From positions 310,001-374,000 of the forward strand of contig NZ_AUCF01000004.1 in the NCBI RefSeq assembly GCF_000429625.1: 64,000 nt of DNA, read 5' to 3'. A model generated the notes under the pieces. It was not told the DNA's origin. It was given only the letters and a program-made list of their open reading frames with translations, and did no database searches. Positions within the stretch are counted from its first letter, which is position 1. Each line of letters starts with the position of its first letter. A program made the position numbers and the translations under genes. Positions 1 to 11,000 of this stretch are shown here, piece by piece. The stretch is from Azospirillum halopraeferens DSM 3675 (GTDB taxonomy: Bacteria; Pseudomonadota; Alphaproteobacteria; Azospirillales; Azospirillaceae).

Positions 1-2098
1 CTGGATCGCGAGCAGATGGCGGCCTGGCGCGAGGACGTCGGCGCCTACACATCCCTCTGGCGCGACCTTGAGACCCTTCTGCGCCGCCCCGGCGCCCCCG
101 CTCAACTTGTGGAGGATGTCCGGAACGGCCGCCTGGTGACCGAAGCCGTCCAGCGGCGCATGGACGAGGTGGTCTATGGCCTGGACGGGTCCGGCACGCC
201 GGCCATGCCGGCCGCCCAGTGGTCCGGGCTCTGTGTCTCCGCCTACGACGCCATCCTGGCGCTGGGCGAGCATGCGCTCGACCTGGCCATCGACCACGCG
301 GAGGAGCGCAAGGCGAGGGCCTTCCTGATGCTCGCGGGCATGGCCGGTCTGGCCGGCATCAGCCTCCTGCTGGGCGGGTTCTCGATCGTCGCGGTCCGGC
401 GCCGGCTGTCGCACCCCATGGCCACGCTGGTCGCCACCATCGGCCGGCTATCGCGGCAGGACTTCGACACGCCCGTTCCCGCCACCGGTTACCCCGATGA
501 GACGGGGGCCATGGCCGGTGCGCTGGAGGATCTGCGCGTCCGTGCGCTGCGCGCGCAGCATCTGCATCGCCTGCTCGACGAGGTGCGGGACGGCGAGATC
601 CGGCGCGCCAACGAACTCAACCGGGCCAAGACCGCCTTCCTCGCCACCATGAGCCACGAGGTCCGCACACCCCTGAACGGCATCCTCGGCATGGCCCAGT
701 TGCTGGGCACCACGTCCCTGTCGGAGCAGCAGAGACGCTGGCTCGACGCGATCTCCACATCCGGCACCCTGCTGCTGGCCGTCCTGAACGACATCCTCGA
801 CTATTCCAAGATCGAGGCCGGGCGGATGGAGCTGGAAACCATCGCCTTCAGCCCCCGGGAGCTTCTGCAGACCGTCGCCGGGACGATGGCCCCCCAGGCC
901 AATGGCAAGGGCCTGACGTTCCGCTGCGCCCATTCGGGCCTGCCCGCCTGGCTGATGGGCGATCCGGCCAAGCTCGGTCAGGTCCTTCTCAACCTCGTCG
1001 GCAACGCCGTGAAGTTCACCCCGGCCGGCAGCGTCGTGCTGAGCGCCCGCTGCCCGGACCGATCCTCCGACCCGGATCGGGTGTGGCTGGAGTTCACCGT
1101 CGCCGACACCGGCATCGGCATGACGCCGGAGGCGGTGGAACACGTGTTCGACCCGTTCTCCCAGAGCGATTCGTCGATCACCCGGCGGTTCGGTGGAACG
1201 GGGCTGGGCCTGGCCATCTGCAAGCGCATCGTCGGCATGATGGGCGGCGAGATCACGGTCGCCAGCACGCCGGACCGGGGCAGCACGTTCACGGTGGTGA
1301 TCGGCTTCCGCAGGGCCGCTTCGGCGCCGCGCTCCGCGGCGCGGTCCGTCGTCGCCGAGCCGCTCCCGGAACTGTCGGTCCTGCTGGTCGAGGACAATGC
1401 GGTGAACGCCGAGGTCGCCATCACGATGCTGGAGCGCATGGGACACAGGGTCACCCACGCCGGGGATGGTCTCACCGCTGCGGCACTGGCCGCGGAACAC
1501 GACTACGACGTGGTTCTGAGCGACCTTGCCATGCCCGGCCTGGACGGCATCGGCCTGGCCCGCGCCATCCGCGCCCTGGGGCACGCGACCCGCCGCGAGG
1601 TGCCGATCGTGGCGCTGACCGCCGACGTCGCCAACGAGCGCAGGCAGCAGTGCCTTGCCGCGGGGATGACCGGCTTCCTCGAAAAGCCGTTCCGCCGGCA
1701 CGACCTGGAGCGGGTGCTCGCGAACGCCATCGGCGCCCCGGACGTGGCGGAACACCCGACCGCCGCCGACACCCGATCACTGCTGGAGGAGCGTGCCGAG
1801 GACCTGGGCATCGGCCCGGCCGGCCGCATCGTCGATCTGTTCGTTGCCACCGCTCCCGAACTGGTGGCCGAAGCGGCGCGGGCGGCGGCCGGCAGCGATG
1901 GCCCGGCGTTCGGTGATGCCGCCCATCGGCTGAAAAGCGCGGCCGGAAATGTGGGTCTGCACGATCTGGCACAGGTGGCGCGCCTGGCCGAGCAAGCCGC
2001 GACGGGCAGCCCCGGCGACCTTCAGAGCCACGCGGATGCGATTGCGGCCGCTGTCCCGGCCGCCATCGCGGCGCTTCGGCACGCCTGGGCCGGCGTGG

Positions 2099-2806
<708 letters not shown>

Positions 2807-2842
2807 TCGAACCCTCCAACACGAAACCTGCGGCATAACGTC

Positions 2843-2863
2843 CTGATCATATCCTGTTCATAT
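2843..2863 (+). promoter_or_regulatory. Two TorR-box-like decamers
   Basis: CTGATCATAT (2843-2852) and CTGTTCATAT (2854-2863) are direct repeats with an 11-bp period in the 138-bp torR-torC divergent region. The second copy is identical to the E. coli TorR box consensus CTGTTCATAT as I know it, and the first differs at one position. They lie about 80-100 bp upstream of the torC start and about 40-55 bp upstream of torR, so TorR could both activate torCDA and autoregulate. No confident -35/-10 pair was assigned. Confidence 0.7.
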
Positions 2864-2944
2864 CAGGCCGAAACGGCATTCACAAGTGTCTGATATCTCA
2901 ATCCTCCTATACCCCACAAGCGACTGATGAGCAGGAGACCGGGA

Positions 2945-4126
2945 ATGTTGGGGAAGGTCAACAAACTACGGCAATGGCTTAAAAAGCCTGTAGGTATCGG
3001 CACGATGGTGTCTGTTGCCGTGCTGTCTGCCGGTGGGGCTCTGGCGGCCTGGGGGGCGTTCTCAGTCGCCATCGATAAGACAAATTCGCTGGAATTCTGC
3101 ATCTCTTGCCATTCGATGCAGGCGACCGTCTATCAGGAATACCGGAACTCCCCGCACTTCAGCAACGCGTCGGGCGTGCGTGCCACCTGCGCCGACTGCC
3201 ACGTGCCGAAGCCCTTCATCGACAAGATGATCGCCAAGGTCACCGCGGCGAAGGACGTCTATCACACGGTCCTCGGCACCATCGACACGCCCGAGAAGTT
3301 CGAGAAGAACCGGCTGCACATGGCCAAGGCCGTGTGGGCCAGGATGGAGGCGACGGACTCGCGCGAGTGCCGCTCCTGCCATTCCCGGGACGCCATGGAC
3401 ATCCACAAGCAGCGTCCCAAGGCGCAGAGCCTCATGACCAAGGGCATGGATCAGGGGCAGACCTGCATCTCCTGCCACAAGGGGATCGCGCACAAACTGC
3501 CGGACATGTCGAGCGGCTACCGCGCGCTGCTGACGGAACTGAAGGAGGCCGCTCCGGCCCGGAGCGCCCGCGCCGACGTGCTGTATTCCTTCGAGAGCAC
3601 GGAGATCCATGCCGAGCGTCCGCAGGGCACACCCGGCAAGGGTGACGGCACCGTCTTCCCGCTCACCCGGGTCAAGGTGCTGGAGCGCAGCGGCGACTTC
3701 GCCAGGGTGGAAATCCGGGGGTGGATTCAGGACGGTGCCGGGCGCCTCCTCGTCGCCGCCCGGGCCCGGCGCATCTTCCAGGTCAGCATGTCCGCGAAAT
3801 TCGCCGACGGGGTCGTCCTCCGGGGCGAGGCGGAAACCGATCCGGACACCGGCTTGTCCTGGCAGCAGGGCAGCGTGACCGGCTGGGTCAGGACGGCGGC
3901 GTTCACGGCCGACGACAAGGCTCTCAACGCCTACGGCGCGGAGATGGCCAACGCGGCCTGCGGATCCTGCCACAGCGAGCCGCACGGCGACCATTTCCTG
4001 GCCAACCAGTGGATCGGCGTCATCAAGGACATGAAGGACAGCACCGCGCTCAGCGCCGAAGACGTGCGGTTCCTTCAAACCTACTTCCAATTCCGGGCGA
4101 AGGACATGGTGAAGCACGGCTCGTGA
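2945..4126 (+). CDS. torC: Pentaheme c-type cytochrome TorC (NapC/NirT family)
   Basis: Membrane-anchored cytochrome that passes electrons from the quinol pool to the periplasmic reductase. An N-terminal signal-anchor (about residues 15-40) is followed by four CxxCH haem motifs in the NapC/NirT-like part (CISCH, CADCH, CRSCH, CISCH) and a fifth, CGSCH, in the C-terminal domain; this 4+1 arrangement is the TorC/DorC signature. At 393 residues it is close to the usual length. I chose the ATG at 2945 because AGGAG at 2933-2937 is ideally spaced; an ATG at 2927 would add six residues and lacks such a site. It is first gene of a torC-torD-torA operon, the order seen in Rhodobacter dorCDA rather than E. 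coli torCAD. Confidence 0.9.
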   Translation: MLGKVNKLRQWLKKPVGIGTMVSVAVLSAGGALAAWGAFSVAIDKTNSLEFCISCHSMQATVYQEYRNSPHFSNASGVRATCADCHVPKPFIDKMIAKVTAAKDVYHTVLGTIDTPEKFEKNRLHMAKAVWARMEATDSRECRSCHSRDAMDIHKQRPKAQSLMTKGMDQGQTCISCHKGIAHKLPDMSSGYRALLTELKEAAPARSARADVLYSFESTEIHAERPQGTPGKGDGTVFPLTRVKVLERSGDFARVEIRGWIQDGAGRLLVAARARRIFQVSMSAKFADGVVLRGEAETDPDTGLSWQQGSVTGWVRTAAFTADDKALNAYGAEMANAACGSCHSEPHGDHFLANQWIGVIKDMKDSTALSAEDVRFLQTYFQFRAKDMVKHGS

Positions 4127-4170
4127 GCCGCGCCACGCTCCCCTCTGCCCACAACACGGAAACCCTGACC

Positions 4171-4791
4171 ATGTCTTACCGGTCCTTCCCGGCCCCCGTG
4201 CTTGCCGACGTCTACGGCGAACTGGCCGGCTACTTCGGGGCGGCGCTCGATTACGACGATGTTCACACCCTGCGCCTGAACGGTGCGTTCGGTCCGCTGC
4301 AGGCCCTTGCGGCCGACCCGCGCTACGCTCCCGACCTGCGCTGCGCCCTGGACGCGGTGCTGGCGCCGGTGTCGGATGACGAGGCGACGGTCCTGCTCAA
4401 CCGCGGCTATTGCCAACTGTTCCTCGGGATCGGCGGTGCGGCCGGCGCCCCGCCGTTCGAGTCCGCCTACCGCGGCGCCGGGCGCCTGTTCCAGGAACCG
4501 GTGGGCGCCATGGCGGCGCTGCTCGCCGCCTGCGGGCTGCAAACGGCGGACGGTTTCGTCGAACCACCGGACCACATCGCCGTCGAGCTGTCACTGCTGG
4601 CCCGTCTCACGCGCGATGGCGCCGCGGGGGCCGATGCTCCCGACGCGGCGGCCCTGCGCGAACGGATGGCCGAATGGGTGCCGGCGTTCGCGCGCGGCTG
4701 CGCCCGGTATGACCGGTCGCTCTTCTACGCGCCGCTCGCCGCCGTGCTCGCCACTCTGCTCGATGATGGCGCCCGGGCGCTCGCCGCCTGA
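4171..4791 (+). CDS. torD: TorD-family maturation chaperone
   Basis: Cytoplasmic chaperone of 206 residues expected to bind the apo-reductase and its Tat signal, help molybdenum cofactor insertion and delay export. The all-helical composition, the length and the internal block around residues 85-120 (ending RLFQEPVGAMAALL) match the TorD/DmsD family. The ATG at 4171 gives a normal N-terminus; a longer in-frame reading starting inside torC is an artefact of that gene's other frame. It lies 44 nt after torC and 45 nt before torA, on the same strand, so it is almost certainly co-transcribed. In Rhodobacter the equivalent gene is called dorD or dorB. Confidence 0.82.
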   Translation: MSYRSFPAPVLADVYGELAGYFGAALDYDDVHTLRLNGAFGPLQALAADPRYAPDLRCALDAVLAPVSDDEATVLLNRGYCQLFLGIGGAAGAPPFESAYRGAGRLFQEPVGAMAALLAACGLQTADGFVEPPDHIAVELSLLARLTRDGAAGADAPDAAALRERMAEWVPAFARGCARYDRSLFYAPLAAVLATLLDDGARALAA

Positions 4792-4836
4792 ACACACCGC
4801 TTCCTGACGATGGTCTTCAAAACAAGGATGGGTCCC

Positions 4837-7308
4837 ATGATGGAACTGGAAAAGATGCGCGTATCCCGCCGCCGCTTCCTGCAAACGGCATCGGCGGCGG
4901 CGGCGCTCGGCGCCATGTCCGGGCTGCCATTCGGGTGGTCCGCGGCACGCGCGGCAACCGGCGCGCTGCCGGACGGCGAGTATCTGCAAGCCTCGCACTG
5001 GGGTGCCTTCTGGGCGAAGATCGAGAACGGCCGCTTCGTGTCGCTGCGCCCGTGGGAGAAGGACCCCCACCCCAGCCCGCAGCTCCTCGGCGCCTGGGAC
5101 CAGGTCTATTCGCCGACCCGCATCCGCTATCCGATGGTGCGCCGCGCCTGGCTGGAAAAGGGGCCGGGGGCGTCGCCGGAAACCCGCGGCGCCGGCGATT
5201 TCGTCCGGGTGACCTGGGAGCAGGCGCTTGATCTGGTGGCCGGCGAGATCAAGCGGGTGCAGACGGACTTCGGCCCATGGTCGATCTACACCGGGACCTA
5301 CGGCTGGGGGCCGATCGGTCGTGTCGGCAATCCCCAGACGATGCTGAAGCGCCTGATGAACCTGACCGGTGGCAGCGTGGTGTCGTCGAGCAACTACTCG
5401 AAGGCGGGCATCGAGGCGATCATGCCCTACGTGGTCGGATCGTTCGATGCCGAAGGGCCGCAGACCAGCCACCAGACCATTCTCGACAACACCGACCTGA
5501 TCGTCTTCTGGGCCTGCGATCCGCTGAAGAACAACCAGATATCCGCCGCGATCCCCGATCATGGCGAGTACGGCTGGTTCGAGGCCATGAAGAAGGCGGG
5601 GAAGGCCGCCGTCTTCATCGATCCCGTGCGCACCGAAGGGTGCAAGATCCTCGATGCGGAGTGGCTGCCGGTGCGGCCCCATTCCGACGTGGCACTGGCG
5701 CTGGGGATGGCCCACACGCTGCTGGTGGAGAACCTGCACGACGAGGAGTTCCTGGCGAACTACACCACGGGCTTCGAGATCTTCGCGCAGTACCTGCTGG
5801 GCGAGAAGGACGGCACGCCGAAAACCGCGGAGTGGGCGTCCGCGCTCTGCGAACTGCCGGCCGAGACGATCCGCGACCTGGCGCGCCGCCTGACCAAGGG
5901 CCGGTCCATGCTGGTCAGCGGCTGGACGCCGCAACGCCAGCAGTACGGCGAACAGTTCCCGTGGGCCTTCGTCACCCTGGCCGCCATGGTCGGTCAGGTG
6001 GGGCTTCCGGGCGGCGGCTTCTGCCAGCGTTATCACCTGGACAACGCCGGCACGCCGACGGCCAACGCACCGGGACTCGCCGGCTCGCTGCAGATCGGCA
6101 AGCGCAAGGAGATCAAGGAGTGGCCGAAGGAGAAGGGAACCACCACCATTCCCTGCGCCCGCGTCGTCGACATGCTGCTGCATCCCGGCACGACGTATGA
6201 GCACAACGGCAGCACGCACGTCTACCCGGACATCAAGCTCTGCTACTGGGCCGGCGGCAACCCGTTCCACCATCACCAGGATCGCAACCGCATGGTTGAA
6301 GCCTGGGCGAAGATCGAGACCTTCGTCGTTCAGGACCTTCAGTGGACGGCCACCGCCCGGCACGCGGACATCGTGCTGCCGGCGACCAGCAGCGTCGAGC
6401 GCAACGACATCGAGCGCGTGGGGGTGGTGTCCCGCAAGGCCATCGTGGCGATGAAGCAGCTCATCGATCCGGTGTTCGAGGCGCGCAACGACTACGACAT
6501 CTTCGTCGAGCTTGCCAGGCGGCTGGGTGTGGAGCCCGAGTTCTCGGAAGGCAAGTCGGAGCTGGACCGCGTTCGCGAGGTCTATGAGGACGCGCTGCGA
6601 CAAGCCACCGCCAAGAAGATCCCGATGCCGGATTTCGACACGTTCTGGAACAAGACCGGCGTCGTCGAGTTCGAGATTCCCGAATCGGCGGTGCGGCGCA
6701 CCAAGTATGCCGACTTCCGGGAGGATCCCGTCGTCGATGCGCTGCCCACCGCGTCCGGGCGCATCGAGATCTATTGCAAGGCCATCGAGAAGATGGGCTA
6801 CGACGACTGCCCGCCGCACCCTACCTGGCTCGAACCCGTGGAATGGCTGGGCCAGCGGGACCGGACGTTCCCGCTGCACGTCAACTCCAGCCACCCGCAG
6901 TACCGCCTGCATTCGCAGTTGAACGGCACGAAGGTGAGGGAACTCTACGCCGTCAACGACCGCGAGCCCTGCCGCATCAACACCGCGGACGCCGCCGCCC
7001 GCGGCATCACGACCGGCGACATCGTGCGGGTCTTCAACGGGCGCGGCCAGTGCCTGGCCGGTGCGGTGGTCACCGACGACATCCGCCCGGGCGTCATCGA
7101 GTTGCAGGAGGGCGCCTGGTACGACCCGGCCGAGGGCGGCAAGCCCGGCACCCTGTGCAAGTACGGTGATCCCAACGTGCTGACGCCGGACATCCCCACG
7201 TCGAAGCTGGGACAGGCGACATCGGCGCACACCTGCATGGCCGAGGTCGAGCTGTACAAGGGTACGGCCCCGGCAGTCACCGTGTTCGACACGCCCGCCC
7301 GGGCGTGA
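4837..7308 (+). CDS. torA: Periplasmic DMSO/TMAO reductase, molybdenum catalytic subunit (TorA/DorA)
   Basis: Bis-MGD molybdenum enzyme (823 residues) reducing TMAO or DMSO as terminal electron acceptor. A Tat signal is present (SRRRFLQ, then a hydrophobic stretch ending near ARA). The Mo ligand Ser is in SNYSKAG, Ser188. Tyr155 and Trp157 (TYGWGPIGR) sit 33 and 31 residues before it, the spacing of Tyr114, Trp116 and Ser147 in Rhodobacter DMSO reductase. [16 protein letters not shown] and [18 protein letters not shown] blocks are also family hallmarks. Start 4837 is preferred over ATGs at 4810 and 4828 because AAGGA at 4824-4828 is well spaced. I read it as DorA-like, though most automatic schemes would name it TorA. 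Confidence 0.9.
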   Translation: MMELEKMRVSRRRFLQTASAAAALGAMSGLPFGWSAARAATGALPDGEYLQASHWGAFWAKIENGRFVSLRPWEKDPHPSPQLLGAWDQVYSPTRIRYPMVRRAWLEKGPGASPETRGAGDFVRVTWEQALDLVAGEIKRVQTDFGPWSIYTGTYGWGPIGRVGNPQTMLKRLMNLTGGSVVSSSNYSKAGIEAIMPYVVGSFDAEGPQTSHQTILDNTDLIVFWACDPLKNNQISAAIPDHGEYGWFEAMKKAGKAAVFIDPVRTEGCKILDAEWLPVRPHSDVALALGMAHTLLVENLHDEEFLANYTTGFEIFAQYLLGEKDGTPKTAEWASALCELPAETIRDLARRLTKGRSMLVSGWTPQRQQYGEQFPWAFVTLAAMVGQVGLPGGGFCQRYHLDNAGTPTANAPGLAGSLQIGKRKEIKEWPKEKGTTTIPCARVVDMLLHPGTTYEHNGSTHVYPDIKLCYWAGGNPFHHHQDRNRMVEAWAKIETFVVQDLQWTATARHADIVLPATSSVERNDIERVGVVSRKAIVAMKQLIDPVFEARNDYDIFVELARRLGVEPEFSEGKSELDRVREVYEDALRQATAKKIPMPDFDTFWNKTGVVEFEIPESAVRRTKYADFREDPVVDALPTASGRIEIYCKAIEKMGYDDCPPHPTWLEPVEWLGQRDRTFPLHVNSSHPQYRLHSQLNGTKVRELYAVNDREPCRINTADAAARGITTGDIVRVFNGRGQCLAGAVVTDDIRPGVIELQEGAWYDPAEGGKPGTLCKYGDPNVLTPDIPTSKLGQATSAHTCMAEVELYKGTAPAVTVFDTPARA

Positions 7309-7323
7309 GCCGATGCCCGCGCC

Positions 7324-7357
7324 CCGGCGGCCGGAAGCACACGCTCCCGGCCGCCGG
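7324..7357 (+). terminator. GC-rich hairpin after torA
   Basis: CCGGCGGCCGG (7324-7334) and CCGGCCGCCGG (7347-7357) form a perfect 11-bp stem with a 12-nt loop, 15 nt past the torA stop. There is no T-run after it, so it may be a Rho-assisted or mRNA-stabilising 3' structure rather than a classical intrinsic terminator. Confidence 0.5.
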
Positions 7358-7390
7358 AGCGGATCGTTGCGACAACCACCCCGGTGCACC

Positions 7391-7535
7391 ATGGCCGGTG
7401 CGGCCGAGACGCAGGTGGCGCCTGCCGAGCCGCTGATCGATCCGTTCGGTCGGACCGTGTCGTATCCGCGGGTGTCCCTGACCGGCCGCTGCCGCTTCCG
7501 CTGCTATTACTGCATGGCGGAGGACATGAAGGCGC
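7391..7535 (+). pseudogene. moaA: moaA 5' remnant (GTP 3',8-cyclase)
   Basis: About 48 residues from the ATG at 7391 read as the start of MoaA, the radical-SAM enzyme of molybdenum cofactor synthesis: [20 protein letters not shown] followed by [11 protein letters not shown], which contains the CxxxCxxC cluster-binding cysteines. After MAEDMKA the similarity ends abruptly at a short palindrome (GCGCCTCCGGCGC, 7532-7544), and the downstream frame is not MoaA-like. Most of the ~330-residue enzyme is missing, so it cannot be functional. moa genes are found near dor genes in Rhodobacter, so this is probably a vestige of a larger reductase-cofactor cluster. Confidence 0.75.
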
Positions 7536-7919
7536 CTCCGGCGCAATGTCACCATCCGAGCATCGGAGGGTGTTTCGATCTTTCTCATGTTGCCGCTTCT
7601 CAACGGGCCCGAATACGGCCCGCTCGGCGGCGCGGCGTCTGGGCGTCTGCGGGAGGGCAGAACGCCCGAACCCGCCGGTGTCGTCCGCCAGCACGGCATC
7701 GATCGCGTCGAAAAGGCACGGCAGCGCATTGCGCTGCCCTCAGCTTGCCCGCCCTGGCGACCTGACCCTGCTCAACCCGCCGGAGAGCGAGGACCAATCC
7801 CGCTCGCTCATTCTCCACGTGCCGGGGCACGATCGAGCAAGGAATAGGGGTGAGATGCGAACGTCGCCGCGGCCATGTCGTTCCGGCGTCATCGTTCATT
7901 GGCCGATGCGATCATCTTC
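7536..7919. other. Intergenic stretch without a supported gene
   Basis: Several short frames cross this stretch on both strands, but none has a family motif, a plausible ribosome binding site or a consistent reading. It probably contains deletion scar left by loss of moaA. A small palindrome at 7532-7544 and a second imperfect one near 7557-7566 mark its left edge. Confidence 0.5.
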
Positions 7920-7963
7920 AACGTGCGTTGAAGCGAAAACCCCCATTCTGAACGTGGGTTGAA
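7920..7963 (+). promoter_or_regulatory. Two 13-bp direct repeats upstream of the RTX gene
   Basis: AACGTGCGTTGAA (7920-7932) and AACGTGGGTTGAA (7951-7963) differ by one base and are offset by 31 bp, about three helical turns. They lie 120-165 bp before the RTX start. Their spacing fits two sites for a dimeric regulator on one face of the helix. No regulator is identified; the OmpR-type protein at 20747 is one candidate. Confidence 0.4.
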
Positions 7964-8083
7964 CGCGCCGCCTCGCCCATTGTGTTAGCCCTGCCGGCAC
8001 CGCACCACCTCCGGTTCGCCCACCGGAGTCCCGGCGGGCGCCCCTTCCTCCGGAACGCCTGCCGCGCCCAGCAGGAGTTCCCC

Positions 8084-11000
8084 ATGGCCGAATACACGCT
8101 GACCAGCGATCCCGAAACCCTGACCGGCGGTTCCGGTGACACGTTCGTGACCACCGCGGACAATCTCGTCGGCGACGTGATCGACGCCGGACGCGGCATG
8201 GTGCGACTTGTCGGGCCCGGGACGTTCGACCTGACGAACGTATCCAACCTCTCCCAGATCTGGCTGACGGACAGCGGCAACGACCGCATCGGGATCATCC
8301 TCGGCCCCGACTCATCGCAGGACGGGCGCCTGACCGGCCGGTTTCTCTTCATGAACGCCGTTGCGGTGACGATCGACGGGTCGGCCATGCAGAGGGGCTC
8401 GCTCCTCCTGCAATGCAACGTGTTGGACGATTACGTCATCGGTGGCGCCGGTGACGACCAGATCAGCACCACCGGAGGGAACGACACGGTGCGCGGCGGC
8501 GGCGGGAACGACCGCATCGACGGCGGTCCGGGCGCCGACGTCATCGCGTACGCCGCCTCCGGCAACGGCGTGGACATCGTGACGTTCGGCATGGACGACC
8601 GCATCGTCGTCGACGGCATCGCCGCGTTCACGGTCCTGGAGGCCACCGGGACCGGCGGATCCCTGCTGGCCGGGCAGGTGCAGGTCGGCTGGTACGACGG
8701 GTACGCGACGGCGCTGTACATCGGCACCGACACGGTGCCCGGAGCCGACATCGAGATCGCCATCGAGGGCAATCTGCCGGCCGCCATGCTGGTGGCGGTC
8801 GGTGGTGCCCTGATGCTGAGGAGCGTCCCGATCACCGTCACCGGGCCGGGCGAGACCGTCGTCACCGGACCGGGCGATGACACCATCACGGGCGACGCCA
8901 GCGTCCTCGACAGCGCCACCATCGACGCCGGCGAAGGTTACGACGAGCTGGTGGTGACCGGCACGGGCATCGCCGATCTGACCGGCAACCTCACCGGCGT
9001 CGATCTGATCCGGCTGGAAGACGACGCGGGCATCGTGCTGGCCAGCGGCACGGAACTGATGAGCGTCCGGGGCAGCAGCGGAAACAACGATGTGGCGCTC
9101 GCCATCGTCGGCACGCTCGACGCGGGCGACGGCGACGACACCATCCGCGCCATCCGCCACACCTCGGCCGGTGCCGGCGACAAGTGGGTGGTCGACGGCA
9201 CCTTCAAGGGCGGCGCCGGCACCGACACGCTGATCGTCGAGACCGACCGGTTCGCGGGAACGCTGCAGGACGTCGAGGCGATCGTTCTCGCCGACGGCGG
9301 CGACCGCCGGGTGGACATCGACATCGGCTTTCTCGACGGCATCCGGACGATCTCCGGCGGCAACGGCAACGACACGGTCGTGTTCGAAAACGGCGGCACC
9401 GTCCACCTCGTCGGGATGACCGGGGTGGAGACGGTCGTGGGCCGGGGGGGAACCTATGTCGTCGGGGCCGGCGGCGTGAACGGAGCCGGCCCCGTCACCT
9501 ACGACCTCGAGTCCATCAATCCCGGGAACGAGGCCGTCGTCCTGGACGGATCCGCCAGCCCCGAAGCGATGACGGTGCTGACCGACGACGGCGCGGACCG
9601 CCTGATCGGCGGCGCCGGGGATGACACCTTCAACAGCGGCGGCGGTTCGGACACCCTGACGGGCGGTGGCGGCAACGACACCTTCGTGATCGCCCCGCCG
9701 GACCCCTTTGCCAATTCCGTGTACCGGATCACCGATCTCGCGAACGGTGACCGGTTGCAGTTCGGTGCCGTGACCCTCCGCGACGGTGACGGCCTCGATG
9801 TCGAGGCCGGCGCTGTCGAGGTCCGCAGCGAGGGCGGCATCACCCGCCTGTCCGTCGGCATCGATACCGTTCCCGGCGGCGACGCCACCGTCGAGATCAC
9901 CGGCGTCGTCCGCGCCGAGAACCTCGTGTGGGATGGCAGCGCCTTCGTCGTGACCGGTCTTGCACCCAGCGTCTCGGTCGCGGTGGCGCCGTCCCGGGCC
10001 ACGGAAGGGCAGACCGGCGGCGACCGCTTCACCGTGACGGTGACGCGGGCCATGAACCTCTCCGGTGCCGTCAGCGTCGCCTACCGTGTCGTCCCCACCG
10101 GCGCCAACGCCGCGGGCAGCGATGATTTCGCCGCCGATGCGCCGCTCACGGGAACGATCACCTTCGCCGATGGCGAGACGACGAAGACCGTGACCCTGGT
10201 GGTGGCCGACGACACCCGCTACGAGGGTGACGAGACCTTCGCGGTCGAGCTGCTGTCCCCGACGGGCGCCGTCATCGCCGTCGGGCGGGCCACCGCGACC
10301 ATCGCCGACGACGACCCGGCGGGAACGACGCGCATCCTGACCGACGCGGCCGAAACACTGAGCGGCGGCGCCGCGGACGTCTTTGTCGCCACGGCGGCGG
10401 CGCTCGCCGGCGATACCATCGACGCCGGGGGCGGGGCCTTCTCGCTGCGGGGCGGCGGCACCTTCGACTTCGCCGGCGTGACCAACGTCGGCTCCATCGG
10501 TGGTGACGGTGCGGCCCGCACCATCGTTCTGGGCGCCGGCACCGCGGCGGACGGGGCGGAGCTGGAGGTGGTGGACGTCGTCGGGCCGCTGCTGCTCGAC
10601 GGCACGGCCGCCGTCGGCGCCCTGGTCGTGACGGCCGGGCCCGGGGCCGACTCCCTGGCGGGCGGAGCCGGTGCGGACGCCCTGTCCGGCGGCGGGGGCG
10701 AAGACACCCTGCGCGGCGGGGCCGGCAACGACACGCTGGACGGTGGCGGCGGGCGGGACGTCTACCGCTACGCGGCGTCGGGCAACGGGGTCGACCTGCT
10801 GGTCTTCGGCGGCGACCGGCTGGAGGTCGACGGGCTGAGCGAGCTCACCCTCAGGTCCGGCACCGGGACCGGCGGAACGCTCGCTCGCGGCGAGGTGGAG
10901 CTGGGCGTGAGCGACGGCGCGCGCACGCGGCTCTTCATCGGCACCGACGATTCCCCCGGTGCCGACATCGTGATCGATCTGGTCGGCACCATCACGCCGG

